Assembly: GCF_040958095.1 (NCBI RefSeq)
Contig: NC_091160.1
Span: forward strand, 34,850,977 to 34,914,976
Reading direction: 5' to 3'
Source: Procambarus clarkii
Taxonomy: Eukaryota; Arthropoda; Malacostraca; Decapoda; Cambaridae
Length of the DNA stretch: 64,000 nt
Translations under genes and position numbers: made by a program
Notes under the pieces: model-generated
Database searches by the model: none
What the model was told of the DNA's origin: nothing
The model's input: the letters and a program-made list of their open reading frames with translations, nothing else
Part shown: in pieces, positions 32,801-44,350 of the stretch
Numbering within the stretch: the first letter of the stretch is position 1
How the letters are laid out: every line of letters begins with the position of its first letter

Positions 32801-35800
32801 AGTGCTGCTTCTGTTTCTGTGGCAGGTGCTGCTTCTGATTCTGTGACAGGTGCTGCTTCTGATTCTGTAGCAGGTGCTGCATCAGACTCAGTGACAGGTG
32901 CTGCATCAGATTCTGTGACAAGTGCTGCTTCTGATTCTGTGGCAGGTGCTGCTTCTGATTCTCTGACAGGTGCTGCTTCTGATTCGCTGACAGGTGCTGC
33001 TTCTGATTCTGTGACAGGTGCTGCTTCTGATTCTGTGACAGGTGCTGCTTCTGATTCTCTGACAGGTGCTGCTTCTAATTCTGTGACAGGTGCTGCATCA
33101 GATTCTGTGACAAGTGCTGCTTCTGATTCTTTCTCAGGTGCTGCCTCAGATTCTGTGACAAGTGCTGCTTCTGATTCTGTGGCAGGTGCTGCTTCTGATT
33201 CTCTGACAGGTGCTGCTTCTGATTCGCTGACAGGTGCTGCTTCTGATTCTGTGACAGGTGCTGCTTCTGATTCTGTGACAGGTGCTGCATCAGATTCTGT
33301 GACAGGTGCTGCATCAGATTCTGTGACAGGTGCTGCTTCCGATTCTGTGGCAGGTGCTGCTTCTGATTCTGTGGCAGGTGCTGCTTCTGATTCTGTAGCA
33401 GGTGCTGCATCAGATTTTGTGACAGGTGCTGCATCAGATTCTGTGACAGGTGCTGCTTCTAATTCTCTGACAGGTGCTGCTTCTGATTCTGTGGCAGGTG
33501 CTGCATCAGATTCTGTGACAGGTGCTGCATCAGATTCTGTGACAGGTGCTGCATCAGATTCTGTGACAGGTGCTGCTTCTGATTCTATGGCAGGTGTTGC
33601 TTCTGATTCTATGGCAGGTGCTGCTTCTGATTCTGTGACAGGTGCTGCTTCTGATTCTATGGCAGGTGCTGCTTCTGATTCTATGGCAGGTGCTGCTTCT
33701 GATTCTGTGACAGGTGCTGCTTCTGATTCTATGGCAGGTGCTGCTTCTGATTCTATGGCAGGTGCTGCTTCTGATTCTGTGGAAGGTGCTGTTTCCGAAT
33801 GTCTGACAGGTGCTGCTTCCAATTCTGTTACAGGTGTTTCTTCCGATTCTATGGCAGGTGCTGCTTCTGATTCTATGGCAGGTGCTGCTTCTGATTCTCT
33901 GACAGGTGCTGCTTCTGATTCTGTGACAGGTGCTGCTTCTGATTCTGTGACAGGTGCTGCATCAGATTCTGTGACAGGTGCTGCATCAGATTCTGTGGCA
34001 GGTGCTGCTTTCGATTCTGTCACAGGTGCTTCTTCCGATTCTATGGCAGGTGCTGCTTCTGATTCTCTGACAGGTGCTGCTTCTGATTCTCTGACAGGTG
34101 CTGCTTCTGATTCTCTGACAGGTGCTGCTTCTGATTCTCTGACAGGTGCTGCTTCTGATTCTCTGACAGGTGCTGCTTCTGATTCTCTGACAGGTGCTGC
34201 TTCTGATTCTCTGACAGGTGCTGCTTCTGATTCTCTGACAGGTGCTGCTTCTGATTCTCTGACAGGTGCTGCTTCTGATTCTCTGACAGGTGCTGCTTCT
34301 GATTCCGTGACATGTGCTGCTTCTGATTCTGTGACAGGTGCTGCTTCTGATTCTCTGACAGGTGCTGCTTTTGATTCTGTGACAGGTGCTGCTTTCGATT
34401 CTGTGACAGGTGCTGCTTCTGATTCTGTGACAGGTGCTGCTTCTGATTCTGTGGCAGGTGCTGCTTCTGATTCTGTGGCAGGTGCTGCTTCTGATTCTGT
34501 GACAGGTGCTGCTTCTGATTCTGTGACAGGTGCTGCTTCTGATTCTGTGGCAGGTGCTGCTTCTGATTCTGTGACAGGTGCTGCTTCTGATTCCGTGACA
34601 GGTGCTGCTTCTGATTCTGTTACAGATGCTGCTTCTGATTCTGTGACAGGAGCTGCTTCTGACTCTGTAGCAGGTGCTGCTTCCAATTCTGTGGAAGGTG
34701 CTGTTTCTGACTCTGTTACAGGTGTTTCTTCCGATTCTATGGCAGGTGCTGCTTCTGATTCTCTGACAGGTGCTGATTCTGATTCTGTGGCAGGTGCTGC
34801 TTCTGATTCTGTGACAGGTGCTGCTTCTGACTCTGTAGCAGGTGCTGCTTCCAATTCTGTGGAAGGTGCTGCTTCCGAATGTCTGACAGGTGCTGCTTCT
34901 GATTCTGTTACAGGTGCTGTTTCTGACTCTGTTACAGGTGTTTCTTCCGATTCTATGGCAGGTGCTACTTCTGATTCTGTGACAGGTGCTGCTTCTGATT
35001 CTGTGGCAGGTGCTGCTTCTGATTCTGTGACAGGTGCTGCTTCTGATTCCGTGACAGGTGCTGCTTCTGACTCTGTAGCAGGTGCTGCTTCCAATTCTGT
35101 GGAAGGTGCTGTTTCTGACTCTGTTACAGGTGTTTCTTCCGATTCTATGGCAGGTGCTGCTTCTGATTCTCTGACAGGTGCTGATTCTGATTCTGTGGCA
35201 GGTGCTGCTTCTGATTCTGTGACAGGTGCTGCTTCTGACTCTGTAGCAGGTGCTGCTTCCAATTCTGTGGAAGGTGCTGCTTCCGAATGTCTGACAGGTG
35301 CTGCTTCTGATTCTGTTACAGGTGCTGTTTCTGACTCTGTTACAGGTGTTTCTTCCGATTCTATGGCAGGTGCTACTTCTGATTCTGTGACAGGTGCTGC
35401 TTCTGATTCTGTTACAGGTGCTGCTTTTGATTCTCTGACAGGTGCTGCTTCTGATTCTGTGGCAGGTGCTGCTTCTGATTCTCTGACAGGTGCTGATTCT
35501 GATTCTGTGACAAATGCTGCATCCGATTCTTTGGCAGGTGCTGCATCAGATTCTGTGACAGGTGCTGCATCAGATTCTGTGGCAGGTGCTGCTTTCGATT
35601 CTGTCACAGGTGCTTCTTCCGATTCTATGGCAGGTGCTGCTTCTGATTCTCTGACAGGTGCTGCTTCTGATTCTCTGACAGGTGCTGCTTCTGATTCTCT
35701 GACAGGTGCTGCTTCTGATTCTCTGACAGGTGCTGCTTCTGATTCTCTGACAGGTGCTGCTTCTGATTCTCTGACAGGTGCTGCTTTCGATTCTGTGACA

Positions 35801-37112
35801 GGTGCTGCTTTCGATTCTGTGACAGGTGCTGCTTCTGATTCTGTGACAGGTGCTGCTTCTGATTCTGTGGCAGGTGCTGCTTCTGATTCTGTGGCAGGTG
35901 CTGCTTCTGATTCTGTGACAGGTGCTGCTTCTGATTCTGTGACAGGTGCTGCTTCTGATTCTGTGGCAGGTGCTGCTTTCGATTCTGTGACAGGTGCTGC
36001 TTTCGATTCTGTGACAAGTGCTGCTTCTGATTCTGTGACAGGTGCTGCTTCTGATTCTGTGGCAGGTGCTGCTTCTGATTCTGTGGCAGGTGCTGCTTCT
36101 GATTCTGTGACAGGTGCTGCTTCTGATTCTGTGACAGGTGCTGCTTCTGATTCTGTGGCAGGTGCTGCTTTCGATTCTGTGACAGGTGCTGCTTTCGATT
36201 CTGTGACAAGTGCTGCTTCTGATTCTGTGGCAGGTGCTGCTTCTGATTCTGTGACAGGTGCTGCTTCTGATTCTGTGGCAGGTGCTGCTTCTGATTCTGT
36301 GGCAGGTGCTGCTTCTGATTCTGTGACAGGTGCTGCTTCTGATTCTGTGACAGGTGCTGCTTCTGATTCTGTGGCAGGTGCTGCTTCTGATTCTGTGGCA
36401 GGTGCTGCTTCTGATTCTGTGGCAGGTGCTGCTTCTGATTCTGTGACAGGTGCTGCTTCTGATTCCGTGACAGGTGCTGCTTCTGATTCTGTTACAGATG
36501 CTGCTTCTGATTCTGTGACAGGTGCTGCTTCTGATTCTGTGGCAGGTGCTGCTTCTGATTCTGTGACAGGTGCTGCTTCTGATTCCGTGACAGGTGCTGC
36601 TTCTGACTCTGTAGCAGGTGCTGCTTCCAATTCTGTGGAAGGTGCTGTTTCTGACTCTGTTACAGGTGTTTCTTCCGATTCTATGGCAGGTGCTGCTTCT
36701 GATTCTGTGACAGGTGCTGCTTCTGATTCTGTTACAGGTGCTGCTTTTGATTCTCTGACAGGTGCTGCTTCTGATTCTGTTACAGGTGCTGTTTCTGACT
36801 CTGTTACAGGTGTTTCTTCCGATTCTATGGCAGGTGCTGCTTCTGATTCTGTGACAGGTGCTGCTTCTGATTCTGTTACAGGTGCTGCTTTTGATTCTCT
36901 GACAGGTGCTGCTTCTGATTCTGTGGCAGGTGCTGCTTCTGATTCTCTGACAGTTGCTGCTTCTGATTCTGTGGCAGGTGCTGAATTCGAATCTGTGACA
37001 GGTGTTGCTGGTACTGTTGAAGATAGTGGTACTAGAGTTATGGTGTCGACATCTCTTGGTTCTTCTAATCTGTATCCTTTGGGCCTATCGCCGGTTGTCT
37101 CTATTTCAAGTT
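23842..37112 (-). CDS. Giant terminal exon, 13.27 kb, uninterrupted
   Basis: The acceptor is TTCATTTTTAG|AACTTG at 37113 and the stop is TAG at 23844-23842. The whole frame is open for 4,422 codons. It begins and ends in non-repetitive sequence that continues the same frame (LEIETTGDRPKGYRLEEPRD at the start, SFFQRFIRFFFRSKRPAS at the end). The opposite strand is also open over long stretches because of the 24-bp period. But it carries a TGA at 28514 that on this strand is only a missense (ESHAAP), and it has no comparable unique flanks. Most differences between units are synonymous in this frame (TCA/TCG, ACA/ACG, GTC/GTA) or interchange V/A and T/R/I at two positions. Confidence 0.75.
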
Positions 37113-38034
37113 CTAAAAATGAATTACTTTTGATTAATGGCAACATCATTATGTTAATCTTTAATTATTTTGTAATTTTTTTATTTCTCTTTTAAGTTTT
37201 TTTGGTAATTTAGAAAACGTAATTAATTATATTAAACAAATATAATTTAAGATTGAAATATTATTATTTTTAATAGATCTAATTGCTACTCACCGAGTGG
37301 GGCCATGGTAGCGGGGGTGACCTCTGGGGGCAGGTGTTCTAGTACACCCGGCACGGGGGTGACCTCTGGGGGCAGGTGTTCTAGTACACCCGGCACGGGG
37401 GTGACCTCTGGGGGCAGGTGTTCTAGTACACCCGGCACGGGGGTGACCTCTGGGGGCAGATGTTCTAGTTCACCCGGCACGGGGGTGACCTCTGGGGGCA
37501 GGTGTTCTAGTACACCCGGCACCGGGGTGACCTCTGGGGGCAGCTGTTCACATCTTGTTTGGCTGCCATACACCCTCCTGGTCTGAACAATACAACCATA
37601 TTGATCACGGCTATTGAAGGTGCGCGTGTTAGTAACTGTAGGCTACTCATAATTGCATATACAAGGCATAAAAAGAAAGAGAATAGCCTAGTATGACAGT
37701 TAACGGAGCCAATTCTGAAACGTGAACGATAAACATGAGAAGCAGAAACCAGAACTGTGGCTATTAGCATCATATTTCACAGAGGTTGCATGCCACGAAT
37801 ATATTTCAAGTACGATACCTGCTTGGAGGAGAAGTAGGATGGGGTGGTGGTGGTGGAGGCGAGGGCGTGTGTGGGCGGCGAGGGTGTGTGTGGGCGGCGT
37901 GTGTGTGTGTGGGCGGCGAGGGTGTGTGTGGGCGGCGAGGGCGGCGTGGGCGGCATCATCATGGAAGACTGGAGCGCCCCACAGGCTGCACCACTCATCC
38001 GGTCTTGCTGTGACGGCAACACAATAATGATCAT
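23842..38034 (-). CDS. Giant acidic tandem-repeat protein, ~4,590 residues, three-exon model
   Basis: No family is recognised. Model exons are 38034-37819 (72 codons), 37582-37294 (96 codons plus one base) and 37112-23842 (4,422 codons plus stop TAG). Junctions are CAG|GTATCG to TTGTTCAG|ACC (phase 0) and CTCG|GTGAGT to TTTTTAG|AAC (phase 1), and the frame is open throughout. Approximate order in the protein: Pro/Thr/His-rich N-terminus; six ~14-residue repeats (LPPEVTPVPGVLEH); ~35 unique residues; ~507 octapeptides ESEAAP[VA][TRI] (residues ~203-4258); ~15 ADAAPVTV units; ~45 unique residues; ~17 TEAEA units; ~80 unique residues ending FFQRFIRFFFRSKRPAS. Each octapeptide carries a net charge of -1 to -2, so the product would be an enormous polyanion, roughly 450 kDa by composition. 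Many units contain T-E-S-E, which fits the casein kinase 2 consensus. No clear signal peptide or membrane span is visible. It could be an extracellular or mineral-matrix polyanion, a cytoskeletal spacer, or a noncoding satellite kept open by chance; register and flanks favour coding. Confidence 0.72.
24086..24336 (-). repeat. 15-bp coding array, TEAEA pentapeptide, ~17 units
   Basis: The + strand unit is gcctctgcttcagtg, encoding EATEA in the giant-gene frame with I for T variants. It is the third repeat type in the same exon, followed by the unique C-terminus. Confidence 0.9.
24481..24838 (-). repeat. Second 24-bp coding array, ADAAPVTV, ~15 units
   Basis: This keeps the same 24-bp spacing as the main array but has a distinct consensus (+ strand gctgcatctgctacagtgac plus aggt). 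It encodes an octapeptide with one Asp in place of the two Glu, and continues in the same open frame. Confidence 0.9.
24845..37010 (-). repeat. 24-bp coding array encoding ESEAAPVT octapeptides, ~507 units
   Basis: The + strand unit is ggtgctgcttctgattctgt plus gaca. The unit phase at 24961 is the same as at 36961, exactly 12,000 bp or 500 units later, so there is no net frame slip. Larger blocks are copied in whole units: 34681 and 35089 are 408 bp apart (17 units), 31221 and 32373 are 1,152 bp apart (48 units), and 34021 and 35605 are 1,584 bp apart (66 units). Ten identical units run from about 34064 to 34303. Confidence 0.95.
37294..37582 (-). CDS. Exon 2 of giant repeat gene (LPPEVTPVPGVLEH repeats)
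   Basis: The acceptor is TGTATTGTTCAG|ACCAGG and the donor is a strong CTCG|GTGAGT at 37293; 289 nt. It encodes TRRVYGSQTRCEQ, then six ~14-residue repeats on a 42-bp unit, ending PATMAPL plus a split codon. That codon is completed as Glu by the next exon (LELEIETTGDRPKG). The consensus donor with exact phase match to the 13-kb exon is the best splice evidence for this gene. Confidence 0.6.
37305..37545 (-). repeat. 42-bp coding array, six units (LPPEVTPVPGVLEH)
   Basis: The + strand unit begins gtgacctctgggggcaggtg and spans 42 bp. Copies differ by one or two bases. It lies wholly inside exon 2 of the giant gene. Confidence 0.9.
37819..38034 (-). CDS. Putative first exon of giant repeat gene
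   Basis: The minus-strand frame starts MIIIVLPSQQDRMSGAACG, with A at -3 of the ATG, runs through Pro/Thr/His-rich low complexity and ends YFSSKQ at CAG|GTATCG. Phase 0 matches the next exon. A second in-frame ATG lies at 37998. The sequence is itself a short tandem repeat, so coding potential cannot be judged by composition; the evidence is splice phase only. Confidence 0.35.
37855..37955. repeat. G-rich ~19-bp tandem repeat in putative exon 1 of the giant gene
   Basis: Copies of gggcggcgagggtgtgtgtg, with several GGG runs on the + strand. Confidence 0.85.
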
Positions 38035-38081
38035 TGTTAAAAAGAATCAATTTTTACTCTCAGACCTAGTCCAGTCCAACC

Positions 38082-38240
38082 ACTTGGGCTGGACGGTAGA
38101 GCGACGGTCTTGCTTCATGCAGGTCGGCGTTCAATCCCCCGACCGTCCACAAGTGGTTGGGCATCATTCCTTCCCCCCGTCCCATCACAAATCCTAATTC
38201 TGACCCCTTAATTCTTGGTGATTTCTGCTGATAATCCCCC
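38082..38240 (+). mobile_element. tRNA-headed SINE
   Basis: gggctggacggtagagcgac (A-box-like), ggcgttcaatcccccgaccg (B-box-like), then ttgggcatcattccttcccc. This is the uninterrupted version of the element at 19215. Confidence 0.75.
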
Positions 38241-38283
38241 TCCCCTCAGACCGTGACATACGCCAGCTGCCATAATGAAACAC

Positions 38284-38322
38284 ATTGGCACTAAGGAACA
38301 CACACTGTTCCTTAGTGCCAAT
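38284..38322. repeat. Perfect 17-bp inverted repeat, 5-nt loop
   Basis: Arms attggcactaaggaaca and tgttccttagtgccaat around cacac. Confidence 0.95.
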
Positions 38323-38789
38323 TTGATGTTCAGAGCTAAAGAAGACTTTTAGAACTGAGTTCTGTTTATATATTCATAATATTAGCAAAAACTAATATCT
38401 GGTTATTTTGCCTAATAGGAAGGCAAAACTTCTTGTTATACATAAAACAATTGTTCATAATTACAATGTTGGCTTTTTTTTGCGTCATCGCGTGCAAAAT
38501 TCGTTATTTACATCACTACATTTATTTTTTGTTCAAGATTGACTTTCACGTTATGTGGAAAACACGAGTCTGGCTACTTTTGTATTTTTCTTTAGTTATA
38601 GCTAGTTATGTTTTCTTTCATTATGATATGAAAAGAAAATTTAAAATTAAAGGATGACTATTTATATATATTTCTACATACAGATAATTCTATATATCAG
38701 GAGACAGACTCCTGAGCACCTATATTTACTGGTAAGTGAACAGCGGCATTAGGTGAAAGGACTGCTGACTGCTACACGCAGTCAGCAGT

Positions 38790-40112
38790 CCTGTTAAGGG
38801 CGGTCCTACTCCTGTTAGGGGCGGTCCTACTCCTGTTAAGGGCGGTCCTACTCCTGTTAGGGGCGGTCCTACTCCTGTTAGGGGCGGTCCTACTCCTGTT
38901 AGGGGCGGTCCTACTCCTGTTAAGGGCGGTCCTACTCCTGTTAAGGGCGGTCCTACTCCTGTTAAGGGCGGTCCTACTCCTGTTAGGGGCGGTCCTACTC
39001 CTGTTAGGGGCGGTCCTACTCCTGTTAGGGGCGGTCCTACTCCTGTTAGGGGCGGTCCTACTCCTGTTAGGGGCGGTCCTACTCCTGTTTTGGGCAGTTC
39101 TACTCCTGTTAAGGGCGGTCCTACTCCTGTTAGGGGCGGTCCTACTCCTGTTAAGGGCGGTCCTACTCCTGTTTAGGGCAGTTCTACTCCTGTTAAGGGC
39201 GGTCCTACTCCTGTTAGGGGCGGTCCTACTCCTGTTAAGGGCGGTCCTACTCCTGTTTTGGGCAGTTCTACTCCTGTTTTGGGCAGTCCTACTCCTGTTA
39301 GGGGCGGTCCTACTCCTGTTAAGGGCGGTCCTACTTCTGTTAAGGGCGGTCCTACTCCTGTTTTGGGCAGTTCTACTCCTGTTTTGGGCAGTCCTACTCC
39401 TGTTAGGGGCGGTCCTACTCCTGTTAAGGGCAGTCATACTCCTGTTAGGGGCGGTCCACCTCCTGTTAAGGGCAGTCCTACTCCTGTTAGGGGCGGTCCT
39501 ACTCCTGTTAAGGGCAGTCCTACTCCTGTTAAGGGCAGTCCTACTCCTGTTAAGGGCAGTCCTACTCCTGTTAAGGGCAGTCCTACTCCTGTTAAGGACA
39601 GTCCTACTCCTGTTAAGGGCAGTCATACTCCTGTTAAGGGCAGTCCTACTCCTGTTAAGGGCAGTCATACTCCTGTTAAGGGCAGTCCTACTCCTGTTAA
39701 GGGCAGTCATACTCCTATTAAGGGCAGTCATACTTCTGTTAAGGGCAGTCATACTCCTGTTAAGGGCCGTCCTACTCCTGTTAAGGGCAGTCATACTCCT
39801 GTTAAGGGCAGTCATACTCCTGTTAAGGGCAGTCCTACTCCTGTTAAGGGCAGTCATACTCCTGTTAAGGGCAATCCTACTCCTGTTAGGGGCGGTCCTA
39901 CTCCTGTTAAGGGCAGTCATACTCCTGTTAAGGGCAGTCCTACTCCTGTTAAGGGCGGTCCTACTCCTGTTAAGGGCAATCCTACTCCTGTTAGGGGCGG
40001 TCCTACTCCTGTTAAGGGCAGTCATACTCCTGTTAAGGGCAGTCCTACTCCTGTTAAAGGCGGTCCTACTCCTGTTAAGGGCGGTCCTACTCCAGTTAAG
40101 AGCGGTCCTCTT
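38790..40112. repeat. 21-bp minisatellite, ~63 copies
   Basis: The unit is cggtcctactcctgttaagg plus g. A 451-codon minus frame (ALNRSRT repeats) is open across it but has no ATG in unique sequence. The plus frame is cut by a TAG near 39174. A SINE-body fragment (tttactggtaagtgaacagc) precedes it at about 38726. Treated as noncoding. Confidence 0.93.
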
Positions 40113-40244
40113 AAGCAGGTTTGGCAATCATCCGCCCATCCCCCGCCCCCCACCCCCCACGAAGAGCCCAGTAATTTAACATAGCGCTTTGTGATCTACT
40201 GTGATGTTGTAAACCTGCAGCAGATATCTTGTAACAGTACAGTG

Positions 40245-40345
40245 GTCTACGTTCTCGGCTCATGATAAGAGGGAACCGAGTTTAATCCCCGGGCAGGGCA
40301 GAAGCGGTTGGGCAACGCTTCCTTTCACCTGATGCATCACAAAAT
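40245..40345 (+). mobile_element. SINE fragment
   Basis: gggaaccgagtttaatcccc, then gggcagggcagaagcggttg and cctttcacctgatgc. Confidence 0.6.
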
Positions 40346-40555
40346 AGCTAGTAATGGAAATGTCTTCTCGCAGACATAATACCACAGGATAAAAACCCAC
40401 ACGCTTGTGTATATGTGAAATTTATGAAAGGAATTTATACTAAGTCTTTGATACTCTCCCGAGTGCTTTGTCGAGGTCAGAGTGTGTGGTGAGGAGGAGC
40501 CTCACATCTCCTGTCTCTGACAATGGGAATTATTGTCAGAGTTTGTGGTGCCCAA

Positions 40556-40815
40556 GGGCCAGATTCACGAAAGCAGTTACGCAAGCATTTACGAACCTGT
40601 ACATCTTTTCTCAATCTTTGGCGGCTTTGTTCCCAATTACTAAACAGTTAATGAGCTCCGAAGCACCAGGAGGCTGTTTATAACAATAACAACAGTTGAT
40701 TGGCAAGTTTTCATGCTTGTAAATTGTTTAATAAATGTAACCAAAGCCGTTAAAGATTGAGAAAAGATGTACACGTTCGTAAGTGCTTGCGTAACTGCTT
40801 TCGTGAATCTGGCCC
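40556..40815. mobile_element. Palindromic MITE copy 2 (best preserved)
   Basis: Terminal inverted repeats of roughly 70 bp begin gggccagattcacgaaagca and end tgctttcgtgaatctggccc. The interior carries ggctgtttataacaataaca. Confidence 0.88.
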
Positions 40816-41612
<797 letters not shown>

Positions 41613-41920
41613 TTATTTATATTAATGGACAGGGGTCTCCAAGGTGTACTTAAACCATAACAAGTACGCAGTGTGCATTTTTCCACATAAAAGTACACAT
41701 TATACCAATATGCACTAGAAGCTCTGAGAGAATGAACCGGCCACTCAGCTGACAAAAAAGACACAAATGGTTTTGCGGTGCGCGACCTCAAGCCGGCTCT
41801 GGTAACTCACGTATCGTGTTCAGCGCTGACGTACCGCGGGTATAGACCACAAGACGGGATCCAAATATATGGCGTGTCAAACTGCGCTTCTGGCACCATG
41901 GAGTAGCCTAGGATGTTCCC

Positions 41921-42167
41921 AGATTCACGAAGCAGTTACGCAAGCACTTACGAACCTGTACATCTTTTCTCAATCTTTGGAGGATTTGTTTCCAATTATT
42001 AAACAGTTAATGAGCTCCGAAGCACCAGGAGGCTGTTTATAACAATAACAACAGTTGATTGGCAAGTTTTCATGCTTGTAAACTGTTTAATAAATGTAAC
42101 CAAAGCCGTCAAAGATTGAGGAAAGATGTACACGTTCGTAAGTACTTGCGTAACTCTTCGTGAATCT
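41921..42167. mobile_element. Palindromic MITE copy 3
   Basis: agattcacgaagcagttacg at the left end is mirrored by gtaactcttcgtgaatct at the right, with the same interior as copy 2. Confidence 0.85.
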
Positions 42168-42182
42168 CCTAGCCTGACGTTC

Positions 42183-42350
42183 CCAATGACGCAACTCACA
42201 ACAGATGGCTATAACTTCCACGTACGTGTTTACTGCCAGGTGAGCAGAAGTATCAGGTGGAAGAGAACGTACCCAACCTTCTGAGGGCCGGGAAATAAAC
42301 CCATGACCAGTCAGCTGTGATGGTGTTACGGCCGCTAGGCTGCAGGTAGC
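42183..42350 (-). mobile_element. SINE, antisense, diverged
   Basis: The antisense body is gtttactgccaggtgagcag, followed by aagtatcaggtgga and a degraded head. Confidence 0.55.
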
Positions 42351-42359
42351 TTGCTCACC

Positions 42360-43370
42360 CTCCAATATACTACACTATACTACTCTGATTTGTACACCCT
42401 CTAATACACTACACTACACTGATTTGTTCATCCTCCAATACACTACACTACACTGATTTGTTCACCCTCTAATACACTACACTACACGGATTTGTTCACC
42501 CTCCAATACACTACACTGATTTGTTCACCCTCCAATACACTACACTACACTGATTTGTTCATCCTCCAATACACTACACTACACTGATTTGTTCACCCTC
42601 CAATACACTACACTACACTGATTTGTTCATCCTCCAATACACTACACTACACTGATTTGTTCACCCTCCAATACACTACACTACACTACACTGATTTGTA
42701 CACCCTCTAATACACTACACTACACTGATTTGTTCACCCTCTAATACACTACACTACACGGATTTGTTCACCCTCCAATACACTACACTACACTACACTG
42801 ATTTGTTCATCCTCCAATACACTACACTACACTGATTTGTTCACCCTCCAATACACTACACTACACTACACTGATTTGTTCACCCTCCAATACACTACAC
42901 TACACGCATTTGTTCACCCTCCAATATACTACACTACACTGATTTGTTCACCCTCCAATACTCTACACTACGCTGATTTGTTCATCCTCCAATACACTAC
43001 ACTACACTGATTTGTTCACCCTCCAATACACTACACTACACGGATTTGTTCATCCTCCACTACACTACACGGATTTGTTCACTCTCCAATACACTACACT
43101 ACACGGATTTGTTCGCTCTCCACTACACTACATTACACTAATTTGTTCACCCTCCAATACACTACACTACACGGATTTGTTCATCCTCCAATACACTACA
43201 CTACACGGATTTGTTCACTCTCCAATACACTACACTACACGGATTTGTTCACTCTCCACTACACTACATTACACTAATTTGTTCACCCTCCAATACACTA
43301 CACTACACGGATTTGTTCACTCTCCACTACACTACACTACACGGATTTGTTCACCCTTCAATATTCTGTA
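42360..43370. repeat. ~34-bp minisatellite with 5-bp internal slippage, ~29 copies
   Basis: The unit is gatttgttcaccctccaata plus cactacactacact. The number of CACTA blocks varies, giving units of about 29, 34 and 39 bp. It ends in a decayed region without a gene. Confidence 0.93.
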
Positions 43371-43589
43371 CTCGTGTATAAGTAACATAACACATATCGA
43401 CAAAACTGGTTCGGGCTATTACATATACAAACATCTTTATTTAAGTAGCTACAGCCATCTTCTTCACTCTTAAAATATCTTTAATGTAATAAACTATGCG
43501 CGAATTAAATGAAATTAATTTTTTTTATTCAGGAAAAAGTACATATATAGATGATGTGTTACAAACATAATGTAGTATACATTAGGGTG

Positions 43590-44350
43590 CATAACCAAGC
43601 AAATATTGCGACAGCCAGAAAAATGATAGGATGGATTACGAGAACTTTCAAATCCAGGGATCCCATCACAATGGTTGTACTCTTCAAGTCACTTGTGTTG
43701 TCCCGTCTTGGGTACTGCTCAGTACTCACTTCCCCCTTCAGAGCAGGAGAGATTGTTGAAATAGAGGGAATACAGAGAACATATACGGCACGCATAGACG
43801 AGATAAAGCACCTAAATTATTGGGATCGTCTCAAACCTCTTCAAATGTACTCACTAGGAAGGAGACGAGAGAGATACCAAATAATGTATAATTGCCTTGT
43901 AACACTTATGTATATGTAATTTATATTGTATTTTTTAAATAAAGATAAAAAAAAAATAATATACACATGGAAAATACTGGAGGAACAGGTCCCTAATCTG
44001 CACAGTAAAATAACAACGTACTGGAGTGAACGATATGGAAGAAAATGCAGAATAGAACCAGTGAAGAGCAGAGGTGCCATAGACACAATCAGAGAACACT
44101 GTATAAACATCAGAGGTCCGCGGTTGTTCAACGTCCTACCAGCGAGCATCAGAAATATTACAGGAACAACCGTGGACATCTTCAAGAGGAAACTAGATTG
44201 TTTCCTTCAAAGAGTGCCGGACCAACCGGGCTATGGTGGGCCTGCGGGCCGCTCCAAGCAACAGCCTGGTGGACCAAGCTCTCACAAGTCAAGCCTGGCC
44301 TCGGGCCGGGCTTCGGGAGTAGAACAACTCCCAGAACCCCATCAACCAGG
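43590..44350 (+). mobile_element. LINE ORF2 C-terminal region and tail, with nested insertion
   Basis: ATARKMIGWITRTFKSRDPI, LFKSLVLSRLGYCSVL and RLFNVLPASIRNITG are typical post-RT residues of a non-LTR element. The 3' tail ggcctcgggccgggcttcgg recurs at 8490. The frame is broken at about 43891-43955 by a 65-bp insert. Confidence 0.8.
43891..43955 (+). mobile_element. Very short 5'-truncated retroposon inside the LINE
   Basis: The insert ends aataaagataaaaaaaaaa and is flanked by aataatgtata and aataatataca, an imperfect target duplication. It shares atttatattgtatttt with 51752-51814. Confidence 0.6.

Noticed and set aside
24491-37195. Two long plus-strand open frames (GAASDSVT repeats) over the giant array
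   Set aside because: They are the antisense of the minus-strand exon, open because of the 24-bp period. They are interrupted by a TGA at 28514 and lack unique in-frame ends or splice context.
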